From a virus, in IMG/VR virus record IMGVR_UViG_3300020459_000068, positions 1 to 24,136 of that record: DNA of 24,136 bases; one strand, written 5' to 3'. Positions 6,558-13,850 of the stretch are shown piece by piece. The position numbers and the translations under genes are program-made. A model generated the notes under the pieces. That model was not told where the DNA came from and made no database searches. It saw nothing but the letters and a program-made list of their open reading frames with translations. Within the stretch, counting starts at the first letter, position 1, and every line of letters starts with the position of its first letter.

Positions 6558-7613
6558 ATGAACACAACAGCCACATTAACTAAACCTACAAACTGGAATA
6601 GCTTTTGTGACTGGGTTACTAGCACCAACAACCGACTTTACGTTGGTTGGTTTGGTGTGCTTATGATTCCCGCACTCTTAACAGCAGCTACTGCCTTTCT
6701 AATTGCATTCGTAGCAGCACCACCCGTAGATATTGATGGAATACGTGAACCAGTTGCAGGCTCACTACTCTATGGAAACAACATCATCTCGGGGGCAATC
6801 GTACCCAGCTCAAATGCAATCGGTCTCCACTTCTATCCCATCTGGGAAGCAGCCAATCTCGATGAATGGCTTTACAACGGTGGACCCTACCAGCTCATCG
6901 TCTTCCACTTCCTTATCGGTATCTCAGCTTACTTGGGACGCCAATGGGAACTTAGTTACAGACTAGGAATGCGACCATGGATTTGCGTAGCTTATTCCGC
7001 ACCAGTTGCAGCATCCTTTGCTGTCTTCCTCGTGTACCCCTTCGGTCAGGGGAGCTTCAGTGATGGTATGCCTCTTGGTATTAGCGGTACTTTCAATTTC
7101 ATGTTCGTATTCCAAGCCGAACATAATATCCTCATGCATCCTTTCCACATGCTCGGTGTTGCTGGGGTATTCGGCGGTGCTCTTTTCGCTGCAATGCACG
7201 GAAGTCTTGTTACTTCCTCACTTATTAAGGAAACAACTGGCTTAATTTCTCAGAACTATGGATACAAGTTCGGTCAAGAGGAAGAGACGTATAACATTGT
7301 TGCGGCTCATGGGTACTTTGGGAGACTTATCTTTCAGTATGCCTCTTTTAATAATAGCCGGAGTCTACATTTTTTCCTTGCTACTTTCCCCGTCGTTTGC
7401 ATTTGGCTTACCTCTATGGGAATCTCCACTATGGCTTTTAATCTCAACGGCTTTAACTTTAACCAGTCAGTCGTTGCTGCCAACGGAAGAGTCGTCCCCA
7501 CTTGGGCTGATGTTCTCAACCGTGCCGACTTAGGCATGGAAGTAATGCATGAAAGAAATGCACATAATTTCCCGCTTGATCTAGCGGCTAAAGAGATCGC
7601 ACCCGTCGCTTAA
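6558..7613 (+). CDS. psbA: Photosystem II D1 protein
   Basis: A complete, uninterrupted 351-residue D1 of the phage type. Functional residues are in place (own numbering is one less than the standard): Tyr160 (redox-active Yz), Asp169, His189, His197 chlorophyll ligand, His214, Ser263 and His271 around QB and iron, and the C-terminal manganese ligands His331, Glu332, His336, Asp341 and Ala343. A short 8-residue tail after Ala343 would be removed by CtpA. Residue 129 is Gln (standard 130), as in the D1:1 form. The PEST-like region reads KETTGLISQ at 224-232, instead of the RETTExES of many hosts. The protein replaces photodamaged host D1 so that photosynthesis supports phage growth. It sits right after hli, with no Shine-Dalgarno of its own. 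Confidence 0.98.
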   Translation: MNTTATLTKPTNWNSFCDWVTSTNNRLYVGWFGVLMIPALLTAATAFLIAFVAAPPVDIDGIREPVAGSLLYGNNIISGAIVPSSNAIGLHFYPIWEAANLDEWLYNGGPYQLIVFHFLIGISAYLGRQWELSYRLGMRPWICVAYSAPVAASFAVFLVYPFGQGSFSDGMPLGISGTFNFMFVFQAEHNILMHPFHMLGVAGVFGGALFAAMHGSLVTSSLIKETTGLISQNYGYKFGQEEETYNIVAAHGYFGRLIFQYASFNNSRSLHFFLATFPVVCIWLTSMGISTMAFNLNGFNFNQSVVAANGRVVPTWADVLNRADLGMEVMHERNAHNFPLDLAAKEIAPVA

Positions 7614-7618
7614 CGATA

Positions 7619-7691
7619 CTTCCGTTCATCCCTTCGGGACGCATGAAACCTTAGACATGGAACGGGGTCTGAGGTACTTGGAGTTTTCCAA
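7619..7691 (+). promoter_or_regulatory. Glutamine riboswitch, Downstream-peptide type (candidate)
   Basis: The gap after psbA folds as a compact RNA. P1 pairs CCGTTC 7622-7627 with GAACGG 7660-7665. P2 is a CCC-TTC-GGG hairpin at 7630-7638, followed by the ACGCATGAA junction. A pseudoknot pairs ACCTTAGAC 7648-7656 with GTCTGAGGT 7667-7675 (nine pairs, one G-U), crossing P1. This order, with CGTTCA, GGGACGCA and TGGAACGGGG, is how I remember the Downstream-peptide RNA motif of marine Synechococcus, Prochlorococcus and their phages, a relative of the glnA RNA; both bind L-glutamine. Next to it, TTGGA 7678-7682 can pair with TCCAA 7687-7691, which would hide the GGAG (7680-7683) of the small ORF at 7691: a likely translational expression platform. 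Ligand and direction of control are inferred. Confidence 0.75.
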
Positions 7692-7753
7692 TGACAATCA
7701 AAGTCACATACAAGTATCGCGGCGTTTCTTACACAAAAGCTAAAACTATTTAA
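7691..7753 (+). CDS. Riboswitch-controlled 20-aa peptide, DUF4278-like
   Basis: A 20-residue ORF with a good Shine-Dalgarno (GGAG 7680-7683, seven bases before ATG). It reads MTIKVTYKYRG then VSYTKAKTI. The TYxYRGVSY core resembles the N-terminal strand of DUF4278 proteins, short peptides found in cyanobacteria and cyanophages. The Downstream-peptide RNA motif is named for sitting ahead of such short ORFs, which agrees with the element just upstream. Molecular function is unknown; in hosts related riboswitches control small inhibitors of glutamine synthetase, but this peptide does not look like one. Its stop lies four bases before the next gene, so it may also serve as a leader for translational coupling. 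Confidence 0.65.
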   Translation: MTIKVTYKYRGVSYTKAKTI

Positions 7754-7757
7754 TTTA

Positions 7758-8114
7758 ATGAAATCTATTGCACTTGCTCTAGCAGCATCCACCTTTGCAG
7801 TACCAGCATTCGCAGGTCCATACGTGAATGTAGAATCCAATGCTAACTACACTGGATCTGATTACACATCAAGAGCTACCGACCTACACGTAGGTTATGA
7901 AAACAATATCGGCGATCTTGCTTACTACATACAAGGTGGTAAGACAATTAATGCTGCTGATGGCGTTGATGCAGAGTCTAATTTCTCTGGGAAGCTTGGT
8001 GGTTCTGTCTCTGCTACAGATAAACTTGGTCTCTATGGTGAAGTATCTTTCGCACAAGTGGAAGACGCTGACAACACATACGGCACAAAGTTAGGAGCTA
8101 AGTTCTCTTTCTAA
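7758..8114 (+). CDS. Exported small beta-barrel-like outer membrane protein
   Basis: A 118-residue protein with a clear signal peptide (residues 1-19, MKSIALALAASTFAVPAFA, cleavage after AFA). The mature ~99 residues alternate polar and hydrophobic residues with Gly/Tyr-rich strands (LHVGYENNIGDLAYYIQGGK, GKLGGSVSATDKLGLYGEVS) and end LGAKFSF, with the C-terminal Phe recognised by the BAM machinery. This suggests a small outer-membrane barrel of perhaps eight strands. I recall similar proteins of unknown role near psbA in cyanomyoviruses. No Shine-Dalgarno is visible, and the start is four bases after the riboswitch peptide, so its translation probably depends on that of the peptide. Possible roles include altering permeability or blocking superinfection; none is shown by sequence. 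The stop overlaps the next ORF as TAATG. Confidence 0.78.
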   Translation: MKSIALALAASTFAVPAFAGPYVNVESNANYTGSDYTSRATDLHVGYENNIGDLAYYIQGGKTINAADGVDAESNFSGKLGGSVSATDKLGLYGEVSFAQVEDADNTYGTKLGAKFSF

Positions 8115-8257
8115 TGGCACATCAATCAGACAAGATGAGAGCTTCAATTACATCCTTTGATGTAGAAGCTCATCACAACAAACCTGAAGAGCACGAAGAA
8201 ACTAAAGAGAAGTTCGATGAGGACATCTCTTTAGAAGAAGCTCTCTCCACATTATAA
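8114..8257 (+). CDS. Small acidic ORF, 47 aa, sharing the capsid N-terminal MAHQS
   Basis: A 47-residue ORF starting in the preceding stop codon (TAATG). It encodes MAHQSDKMRASITSFDVEAH followed by a Glu/Lys-rich acidic half ending SLEEALSTL. No family is recognised. The first five codons match those of the capsid gene at 8533 except for one synonymous base (CAA/CAG). Composition suggests a soluble, possibly helical protein. Coupling to the outer-membrane-like gene makes co-expression likely. Confidence 0.5.
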   Translation: MAHQSDKMRASITSFDVEAHHNKPEEHEETKEKFDEDISLEEALSTL

Positions 8258-8262
8258 GTAAC

Positions 8263-8364
8263 ATGTCAGAAAACGTTAGAGGTTGGAAGCAAACTACTAC
8301 AGGTAGAAAGCAAATTCCAATCACAGTTGCTAAGAAAACAACTAAAAAAAAAGAGACTGAATAA
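8263..8364 (+). CDS. Tiny basic ORF, 33 aa
   Basis: A 33-residue ORF five bases after the previous stop, ending immediately before the terminator hairpin. It encodes MSENVRGWKQTTTGRKQIPI and a tail of Lys and Thr (VAKKTTKKKETE). No family is recognised; as the last frame before a terminator, its position suits a real last gene of the transcript. Confidence is limited by length. Confidence 0.42.
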   Translation: MSENVRGWKQTTTGRKQIPITVAKKTTKKKETE

Positions 8365-8371
8365 GTCTCTG

Positions 8372-8409
8372 GAAGAGAGGCACCTCAGAGTCGGACCTCT
8401 CTTTCTTTT
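8372..8409 (+). terminator. Rho-independent terminator at end of the psbA cassette
   Basis: AAGAGAGG at 8373-8380 pairs with CCTCTCTT at 8396-8403 (eight base pairs), enclosing a 15-base loop, and is followed by TCTTTT. It closes the transcript carrying hli, psbA and the small ORFs and separates them from the capsid gene. Confidence 0.72.
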
Positions 8410-8532
8410 GGCTTTCAGCCCCCGAGGGGATACCTGTTAGCCGTCTAGACGGTGGGAAAGACCACAAAAATATCGATTTTAATTTGCGCGCATAGGTTAA
8501 TACATACCCCTTACATTTTAAATTAAAGAAAA
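8410..8532 (+). promoter_or_regulatory. Structured leader / candidate promoter region of the capsid gene
   Basis: After the terminator there are 123 non-coding bases. The first half is GC-rich and self-complementary: a CCC-CGAG-GGG hairpin (8420-8429), a perfect 12-base palindrome CCGTCTAGACGG (8441-8452), and GTGG-GAAAGA-CCAC (8452-8465). The second half is AT-rich and contains TTAATACATACCCC (8497-8510), whose TAATAC is shared with the T7 promoter core, though the rest fits poorly (about 9 of 20 positions). A late phage promoter or an RNA processing site here would suit the abundant capsid protein. The Shine-Dalgarno ahead of 8533 is weak (AAAG). Confidence 0.45.
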
Positions 8533-9678
8533 ATGGCACATCAGTCATCTGATTTAACTACCTCGCTTACACGCCCGGGTCAGTTAAACTCAGCAAACGA
8601 CGCCAGAGCCCTTTACCTTAAATTGTTTTCAGGTGAGATGTTCAAAGGATTCCAGCATGAGTCAATAGCTCGTGACATGGTAATGAAGAGAACATTGAAG
8701 AATGGAAAATCTTTGCAGTTCATCTACACAGGTAGAACAACTGCGGAATTCCATACCCCCGGAAATTCAATACTAGGTAATAGCGACGGCGCACCTCCAG
8801 TTGCAGAAAAAACTGTGACTTGCGATGATCTCCTTATCAGTTCAGCTTTCGTTTATGAGCTCGATGAGACACTTGCTCATTATGAGCTTCGTGGAGAGAT
8901 ATCAAAAAAAATCGGCTACGCTCTTGCAGAGAAATACGATAAGTTAATCTTTAGAGCTATAACAAAAGGTGCAAGACTTGCTTCACCTGTTTCTAAGACA
9001 AACTTTGTTGAACCCGGTGGTACTCAGATTCGTGTAGGTACAACTACAAACGATTCAGATGCTTACAGTGCAACAGGCTTGGTAAATGCATTTTATGATG
9101 CAGCAGCAGCACTCGACGAAAAGGGAGTTTCCTCTCAGGGTCGTTGTGCAGTATTAAACCCACGTCAGTACTATGCTCTAATCCAGCAAACAGGCGACAA
9201 CGGTCTAATCAACAGAGACGTTCAAGGATCTGCATTGCAGTCCGGAAAAGGTGTTGTTGAGATTGCAGGCATCAAGATCTACAAGTCAATGAACATTCCG
9301 TTCCAAGCTAAGCACGGTGTTGCTTATGGCGGAACAACAGGTGAGACAGCACCCGGTAACTTAGGTTCTCATGTCGGTACAGCTATCGGCGATGCAAGAG
9401 CTTCTGTTACAGGTTTAAACAACAACTACGGTAACTCTACTGACTTCGCTAAGTCATGTGGTCTTATCTTCCAAAAGGAAGCCGCAGCAGTTGTAGAAGC
9501 TATCGGTCCACAGGTACAAGTTACTTCAGGGGACGTTTCAGTGGTTTACCAAGGAGATGTCATTCTAGGTAGGTTGGCAATGGGAGCCGACTTCCTAAAC
9601 CCAGCAGCCGCAGTTGAGCTATATACAGGTACTACTGCTCCAGCAGCATTCGGTGCTACATATCCAGCTAACGCTTAA
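8533..9678 (+). CDS. Major capsid protein, T7 gp10-like
   Basis: A 381-residue protein of the HK97 fold as used by T7 gp10A (345 aa in T7). Recognisable parts: GQLNSANDARALYLKLFSGE near residue 17 with FKGFQHESIARDMVMKRTLK, the region that in relatives forms the N arm; KSLQFIYTGRTTAEFHTPG near 60 (E-loop area); VTCDDLLISSAFVYELDETL near 95; and RCAVLNPRQYYALIQQ near 205, a conserved podovirus capsid motif. It forms the icosahedral shell with the scaffold and portal encoded upstream. There is no visible gp10B-type frameshift site near the end: the frame stops at TAA and a strong terminator follows at once. It has its own leader and its own terminator, so it can be a separate, highly expressed transcript. 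Confidence 0.95.
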   Translation: MAHQSSDLTTSLTRPGQLNSANDARALYLKLFSGEMFKGFQHESIARDMVMKRTLKNGKSLQFIYTGRTTAEFHTPGNSILGNSDGAPPVAEKTVTCDDLLISSAFVYELDETLAHYELRGEISKKIGYALAEKYDKLIFRAITKGARLASPVSKTNFVEPGGTQIRVGTTTNDSDAYSATGLVNAFYDAAAALDEKGVSSQGRCAVLNPRQYYALIQQTGDNGLINRDVQGSALQSGKGVVEIAGIKIYKSMNIPFQAKHGVAYGGTTGETAPGNLGSHVGTAIGDARASVTGLNNNYGNSTDFAKSCGLIFQKEAAAVVEAIGPQVQVTSGDVSVVYQGDVILGRLAMGADFLNPAAAVELYTGTTAPAAFGATYPANA

Positions 9679-9694
9679 TTTATACATTTTATAC

Positions 9695-9719
9695 GGGGGG
9701 CTTCGGCTCCCCTTTTTTT
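9695..9719 (+). terminator. Strong terminator after capsid, abutting the next start codon
   Basis: GGGGGGC 9695-9701 pairs with GCTCCCC 9706-9712 (seven pairs, one G-U) around a TTCG tetraloop, followed by seven T (9713-9719). The next base begins the ATG of tail tubular protein A. It corresponds in place to the T7 terminator after gene 10. Read-through is required for all tail and core genes unless a promoter lies inside the capsid gene. Confidence 0.93.
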
Positions 9720-10331
9720 ATGACTACTTCAATACAAGCAAGCGATACAGAACTATCCGCAGTTAACTCAATATTGAGTAGCATAGGTCAATCGCCAATA
9801 ACTACTCTTAACTTTACTAACCCCGAAGTTTCTTTAATACATAACCTACTAATGGAATGTAATAAGGATGTCCAGAATGAGGGTTGGCATTTCAATGTAG
9901 AAGAACATGTAAAAGTATCTCCGGATGCTAATGGTCAATTCTTAGTTCCAACAAACTATCTCAGATATGATATACACGATGGTCAAGTTGATCGTAATCG
10001 TGATGTCGTAGTAAGAGATGGCAAGATCTATGACAACGTTCTACATACAGATATATTCACTTCGGATTTTTATTTTGATATAACCAGACTCGTAGCATTT
10101 GTTGATGTACCTGCTGTTATCCAGAGATACATCATAGCTAGTGCTGCTGTAAGAGCCGCTACTCAATTGGTATCAAATACAGAATTAGTTAAACTACTCA
10201 ACTTAAATAAAGAAAAAACTAAAGCTAACGCAACTGAATACGACTGCGAGATGGGTGATCATTCCTTCTTTGGTTGGCCGCATGAAAGTTCATATAGACC
10301 TTATCAACCGTACAACGCACTAGCACGCTAA
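9720..10331 (+). CDS. Tail tubular protein A, T7 gp11-like
   Basis: A 203-residue gatekeeper protein (196 in T7) forming the ring between portal and nozzle. The start region ELSAVNSILSSIGQSPITTL (residues 12-31) is the conserved gp11 beginning (LEAVNxxLxxIGExPVxSL). Further marks are LLMECNKDVQNEGWHFNVEEH and LRYDIHDGQVDRNRDVVVRDGKIYDNVLHTDIF, followed by a C-terminal helix region (VIQRYIIASAAVRAATQL). The ATG follows the T-run of a terminator with no Shine-Dalgarno; no other start is available without losing the conserved part, so initiation is unusual. The stop overlaps gp12 as TAATG. Confidence 0.92.
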   Translation: MTTSIQASDTELSAVNSILSSIGQSPITTLNFTNPEVSLIHNLLMECNKDVQNEGWHFNVEEHVKVSPDANGQFLVPTNYLRYDIHDGQVDRNRDVVVRDGKIYDNVLHTDIFTSDFYFDITRLVAFVDVPAVIQRYIIASAAVRAATQLVSNTELVKLLNLNKEKTKANATEYDCEMGDHSFFGWPHESSYRPYQPYNALAR

Positions 10332-13300
10332 TGGCAAATATCACGCAAACGATTCCCAACTTAACTCAAGGTATTTCACAACAGCCTGACGAATATAAGA
10401 TCCCGGGACAAGTCAAGGATATGGTTAATACCTTACCTGACATAACTCAAGGATTACTGAAGAGACCTGCTGGTAAGTTCGTGGGATCTTTGAGTGATGG
10501 GAGTAAGAATTCATCCGCTAATGGAAGATGGTTTCATTACTATCGAGACGAGACAGAACAATACATAGGACAGATCCATCAAGACGGTACTGTCCGTATG
10601 TGGGATTGTTTAACAGGTGCAGAAAAGAATGTTGTTGATGCAACTACCAGTGGTTCGCTTACTTATGTAGACGATACAACTGGTAGTTATAAATATCTGA
10701 AACATTCTGGTGACGAGGATATTCAAACCTTAACTCTTAACGACTTTACCTATTTAACAAATAGGCAAGTTAAGACAGAGATGGGTGCACTAACAGAACC
10801 TGACACAAATTATAAGAAAGAAATTTTTGTCGAATTAAAAACTCTTTCGTATGCGAAGCAGTATGCGTTAAACATTTTTGATCAAGATGGAAGTCAGACC
10901 TCTCACTTTTCTACAGTAACCACCGCCACACGAATCAATGTTGAACTTGTCAGATCGTCAAATAATTATTGCGACACTAACGGCTTCATGCGTACTCATG
11001 CTAATCGTGGAACGAATCCATACGGTAGGTGTGATGACTCGGCTGGAGACGGAAGAGATGCGTACGCGCCCAACGTCGCCACAAGGATATTTTCAATCGA
11101 TTCAGGAAAAGCCTTAACAGATGAAGGAGCTACAGGTGGTATCAAGGCAGATACAAACCAAAGCGATATTGAATATGACTATAACGTCAGCGTCTATAAC
11201 CAAGCAGGTACAGCAGGTCAGTCAGGAAGAAAGAATCTCTACTTCCGTATAGCCACGACTGGTCAGTCAGTACCTTACACAACTGGATCAGGAGAAACTC
11301 AGGCAACCACATACCAAGCAAGATACACAACTACCTACGACCTACTACATGGTGGAGAGGGTTGGCTTGCTGGTGATTATTTCTATGTCTGGATGAAAGA
11401 TGGATTTTATAAGGTAACTGTTGAAACTATCAGTACATCTAAAGTTCAAGCAAACCTTGCGCTAGTCAGACCACAGCCAACTCCATTTGATACAGAGACA
11501 ACCATTACTGCCGAGAGTATTCTTGGTGATATAAGAACAGCTATCGTTGCTGGTGGAAATATATCAGATTCAGATATAACCACGATTGGTACAGGATTAC
11601 ATATTAAACGTAATGCAGTGTTCAATGCTTCTACTCCAGTAGGAGAGTTACTTAATGTTGTTGCTGGAAAAGTTAATGACGTTGGTGATTTACCTTCTCA
11701 GTGTAAACACGGTATGGTTATAGAAGTAGTCAATAGTTCTGCTGACGAGGATAACCACTACGTTAAATTCTTTGGTAATAACGATAGAGATGGTGAGGGT
11801 GTATGGGAAGAATGTGCAGAGCCGGGTAGGAAGATAAGGTTTAAGCGTCATAGTATGCCAGTAGCTCTTATCAGAACTGCTGACGGTAATTTCAGATTAG
11901 CTGAATTAGATGGTGCTACTTATACAATCTCAAGCGTAGACTATACACACCCTCAATGGGATGACTGCATAGTCGGAGACGAGGTCACGAATGCGGAACC
12001 ATCGTTTATTGGTAAAGGTATTAATAAGATGCTGTTCTTTAGGAACAGATTAGCTCTACTAGCAGATGAGAATATTGTCTTATCTAGACCGGGAGATTTC
12101 TTTAACTTCTGGGCTAAGTCAGCTATAGCTTTTGTACCTAGTGATCCAATAGATCTATCTGCTAGTTCGGAATATCCAGCAGTTTTATATGACGGCATAC
12201 AAGTAAATACAGGATTAATTTTATTCACTAAGAATCAGCAGTTCATGCTGACAACAGACAGTGATGTACTAAGTATTCAAACAGCAAAGATCAATGCTAT
12301 ATCCAGCTATAATTTTAACTACGCTACTAATCCTATTTCTCTCGGGACTACGGTGGGATTCCTAGATAATGCTGGGAAATACTCACGGTTCTTTGAGATG
12401 GCTGGTGTGCTCCGAGAGGGGGAACCACAGGTAATAGAACAAAGTGCAGTAGTTTCTAGATTATTCAATAAGGATTTAAAACTTATATCTAACTCAAGAG
12501 AAAACTCAGTCATCTTCTTTAGTGAAGAGGGTACATCTACCTTATATGGGTACAGATATTTCGATCAGATAAATGATCGGAAAATGGCATCTTGGTTTAA
12601 GTGGACTGTCACAGGTGATATCCAATATCACTGTATGCAAGACGATGCACTATATGTAGTGGTTAGGAATAATTCCAAAGATCAGCTATTAAAGTATTCA
12701 TTAAAGATGGATGCTAATACCTTTACTGTTGACACAACAAACAGGGTCCATTTAGATCATTTAATGTCTACGACTGGTTGGTCTTATAATGCAACTACTA
12801 ACAAATCGACAAAGGCAAAGCCAACAGGTTTAGAAAGTACAAACCAATTAGCAGCTTATGATGTTGATGATACTGTTTCCTCTGGAAATCCTACTAATGC
12901 AATTGGTAGATATGCAGAGATAACAGTTGATGGAAGTGATTTAGTACTAACAGGAGACTGGTCAGGTCAAACATTCCTTATTGGTTATTTGTTTACTATG
13001 CAGGTAGACATTCCTACTATCTATTACCGGAAGCAATCTGGTAGTACGTGGCAGTCTGACACTAGAGCTAATACTGTAGTACATAGAGTTAAATTAGGTT
13101 TTGGTCCTGTAGGTATATATGAAACAACTGTCACTAGGACTGGGAAACCTAACTATGATGACTTGTTTGAAGTAACTCCAGCCGATCAATACTTAGCAAA
13201 CTACTCCGGTATATTTGACGATAATGTTTTAAGAACAGTTCCTATATACGACAGAAATACAAACACATCTTTAACTATTAAATCTACACACCCTGCACCA

Positions 13301-13363
13301 GCGACATTACATAACATGACGTGGGAAGGAGTGTATAACAATAACTATTACGAGCGTGTCTAA
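10331..13363 (+). CDS. Tail tubular protein B (nozzle), T7 gp12-like
   Basis: A 1010-residue nozzle protein, longer than T7 gp12 (794). The N terminus NLTQGISQQPDEYKIPGQVK and DMVNTLPDITQGLLKRPAGK is the family signature (xxQGVSQQPxxxRxxGQ...NxxxxxxxGLxxRPP). IGKGINKMLFFRNRLALLADENIVLSRPGDFFNFW near residue 555 is a second signature, followed by PIDLSASSEYPAVLYDGIQVNTGLILFTKNQQFML. The extra length seems to lie mainly around residues 200-320, in a Gly/Thr/Asn-rich segment with three cysteines, and near 820-900. The subunits form the six-bladed nozzle below gp11 and carry the fibers. It is coupled to gp11 by TAATG; its stop overlaps the next gene by eight bases. Confidence 0.94.
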   Translation: MANITQTIPNLTQGISQQPDEYKIPGQVKDMVNTLPDITQGLLKRPAGKFVGSLSDGSKNSSANGRWFHYYRDETEQYIGQIHQDGTVRMWDCLTGAEKNVVDATTSGSLTYVDDTTGSYKYLKHSGDEDIQTLTLNDFTYLTNRQVKTEMGALTEPDTNYKKEIFVELKTLSYAKQYALNIFDQDGSQTSHFSTVTTATRINVELVRSSNNYCDTNGFMRTHANRGTNPYGRCDDSAGDGRDAYAPNVATRIFSIDSGKALTDEGATGGIKADTNQSDIEYDYNVSVYNQAGTAGQSGRKNLYFRIATTGQSVPYTTGSGETQATTYQARYTTTYDLLHGGEGWLAGDYFYVWMKDGFYKVTVETISTSKVQANLALVRPQPTPFDTETTITAESILGDIRTAIVAGGNISDSDITTIGTGLHIKRNAVFNASTPVGELLNVVAGKVNDVGDLPSQCKHGMVIEVVNSSADEDNHYVKFFGNNDRDGEGVWEECAEPGRKIRFKRHSMPVALIRTADGNFRLAELDGATYTISSVDYTHPQWDDCIVGDEVTNAEPSFIGKGINKMLFFRNRLALLADENIVLSRPGDFFNFWAKSAIAFVPSDPIDLSASSEYPAVLYDGIQVNTGLILFTKNQQFMLTTDSDVLSIQTAKINAISSYNFNYATNPISLGTTVGFLDNAGKYSRFFEMAGVLREGEPQVIEQSAVVSRLFNKDLKLISNSRENSVIFFSEEGTSTLYGYRYFDQINDRKMASWFKWTVTGDIQYHCMQDDALYVVVRNNSKDQLLKYSLKMDANTFTVDTTNRVHLDHLMSTTGWSYNATTNKSTKAKPTGLESTNQLAAYDVDDTVSSGNPTNAIGRYAEITVDGSDLVLTGDWSGQTFLIGYLFTMQVDIPTIYYRKQSGSTWQSDTRANTVVHRVKLGFGPVGIYETTVTRTGKPNYDDLFEVTPADQYLANYSGIFDDNVLRTVPIYDRNTNTSLTIKSTHPAPATLHNMTWEGVYNNNYYERV

Positions 13364-13850
13364 ATACATCCACCAAGCAACGGTTGGAGCTGCCCTTGAG
13401 GTGGCTCTCAATCTGCTGCCAGATGATCGTAGTGAAGTACAAGAGGGTCATGGACATGATCCTAAAACAGCATTAGTAGATTCAATCCGACATTGCGACT
13501 CAGTCTATTTTGAAGTACCTAACGGAAAAATAGCAGGGCTTGCAGGTGTCCATGGAAATGGACAAATATGGATGCTCTGTACTCCAGCTATCTACGACTA
13601 CCCACATACCTTTGCTAGAGAAGCTAAAAGATATGTGGATGAACGACGAGAGAAGTTACTGTGGAACATTGTCGATGAACGCAATGAAGTCCATTTAAAG
13701 TTACTTCGCTTTCTAGGTTTTAAGTTTATAAGAAGACTTAATTACGGACCTAATAATTTAACCTTTATAGAGTTTGCCCGTGTGCAGTCCAGCAGCAATT
13801 GGTCCCGCCGTAGGCGCAATGGGATCAGCAATGGAGGCTTCCAGAGCTAA
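13356..13850 (+). CDS. Internal virion protein, T7 gp13-like (DUF2833)
   Basis: A 164-residue protein starting at GTG 13356, eight bases inside the gp12 gene. It matches the DUF2833/gp13 pattern: LPDDRSEVQEGHGHDPKTAL (residues 21-40), GKIAGLAGVHGNGQIWMLCT (57-76) with PAIYDYPHTF, then KLLWNIVDERNEVHLKLLRF (99-118) with LGFKFIRRLNYGP and FIEFARV. The layout is GNAT acetyltransferase-like, as noted for this family; catalysis is not established. T7 gp13 is 138 aa and is needed for proper incorporation of the core. The last ~22 residues, RRRRNGISNGG-like, are encoded in the overlap with the next gene and are probably unconserved. Confidence 0.85.
   Translation: MSKYIHQATVGAALEVALNLLPDDRSEVQEGHGHDPKTALVDSIRHCDSVYFEVPNGKIAGLAGVHGNGQIWMLCTPAIYDYPHTFAREAKRYVDERREKLLWNIVDERNEVHLKLLRFLGFKFIRRLNYGPNNLTFIEFARVQSSSNWSRRRRNGISNGGFQS

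Noticed and set aside
6558-7613. Intron or homing endonuclease within psbA
   Set aside because: The D1 frame is continuous and full length.
7623-7649. Simple rho-independent terminator for psbA in the CCCTTCGGG hairpin region
   Set aside because: No T-run follows the hairpin, and the pairing pattern is better explained by the pseudoknotted riboswitch.
7610-7840. A minus-strand 76-codon frame opposite the psbA 3' region
   Set aside because: It runs across the structured RNA and the signal-peptide region with no recognisable protein features.
8497-8516. T7 RNA polymerase promoter
   Set aside because: Only TAATAC and a few scattered positions match; it is mentioned as a weak candidate only. 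The Syn5-type promoter core (ATTGGGCACCCGTAA) was looked for and not seen anywhere.
9640-9678. Programmed frameshift giving a minor capsid form, as in T7 gp10B
   Set aside because: No slippery run near the capsid end, and a terminator follows 16 bases after the stop.
13774-13779. TTG start for the gp14-like gene
   Set aside because: The GTG two codons later gives MCSPAAIG, the usual N terminus of this family.
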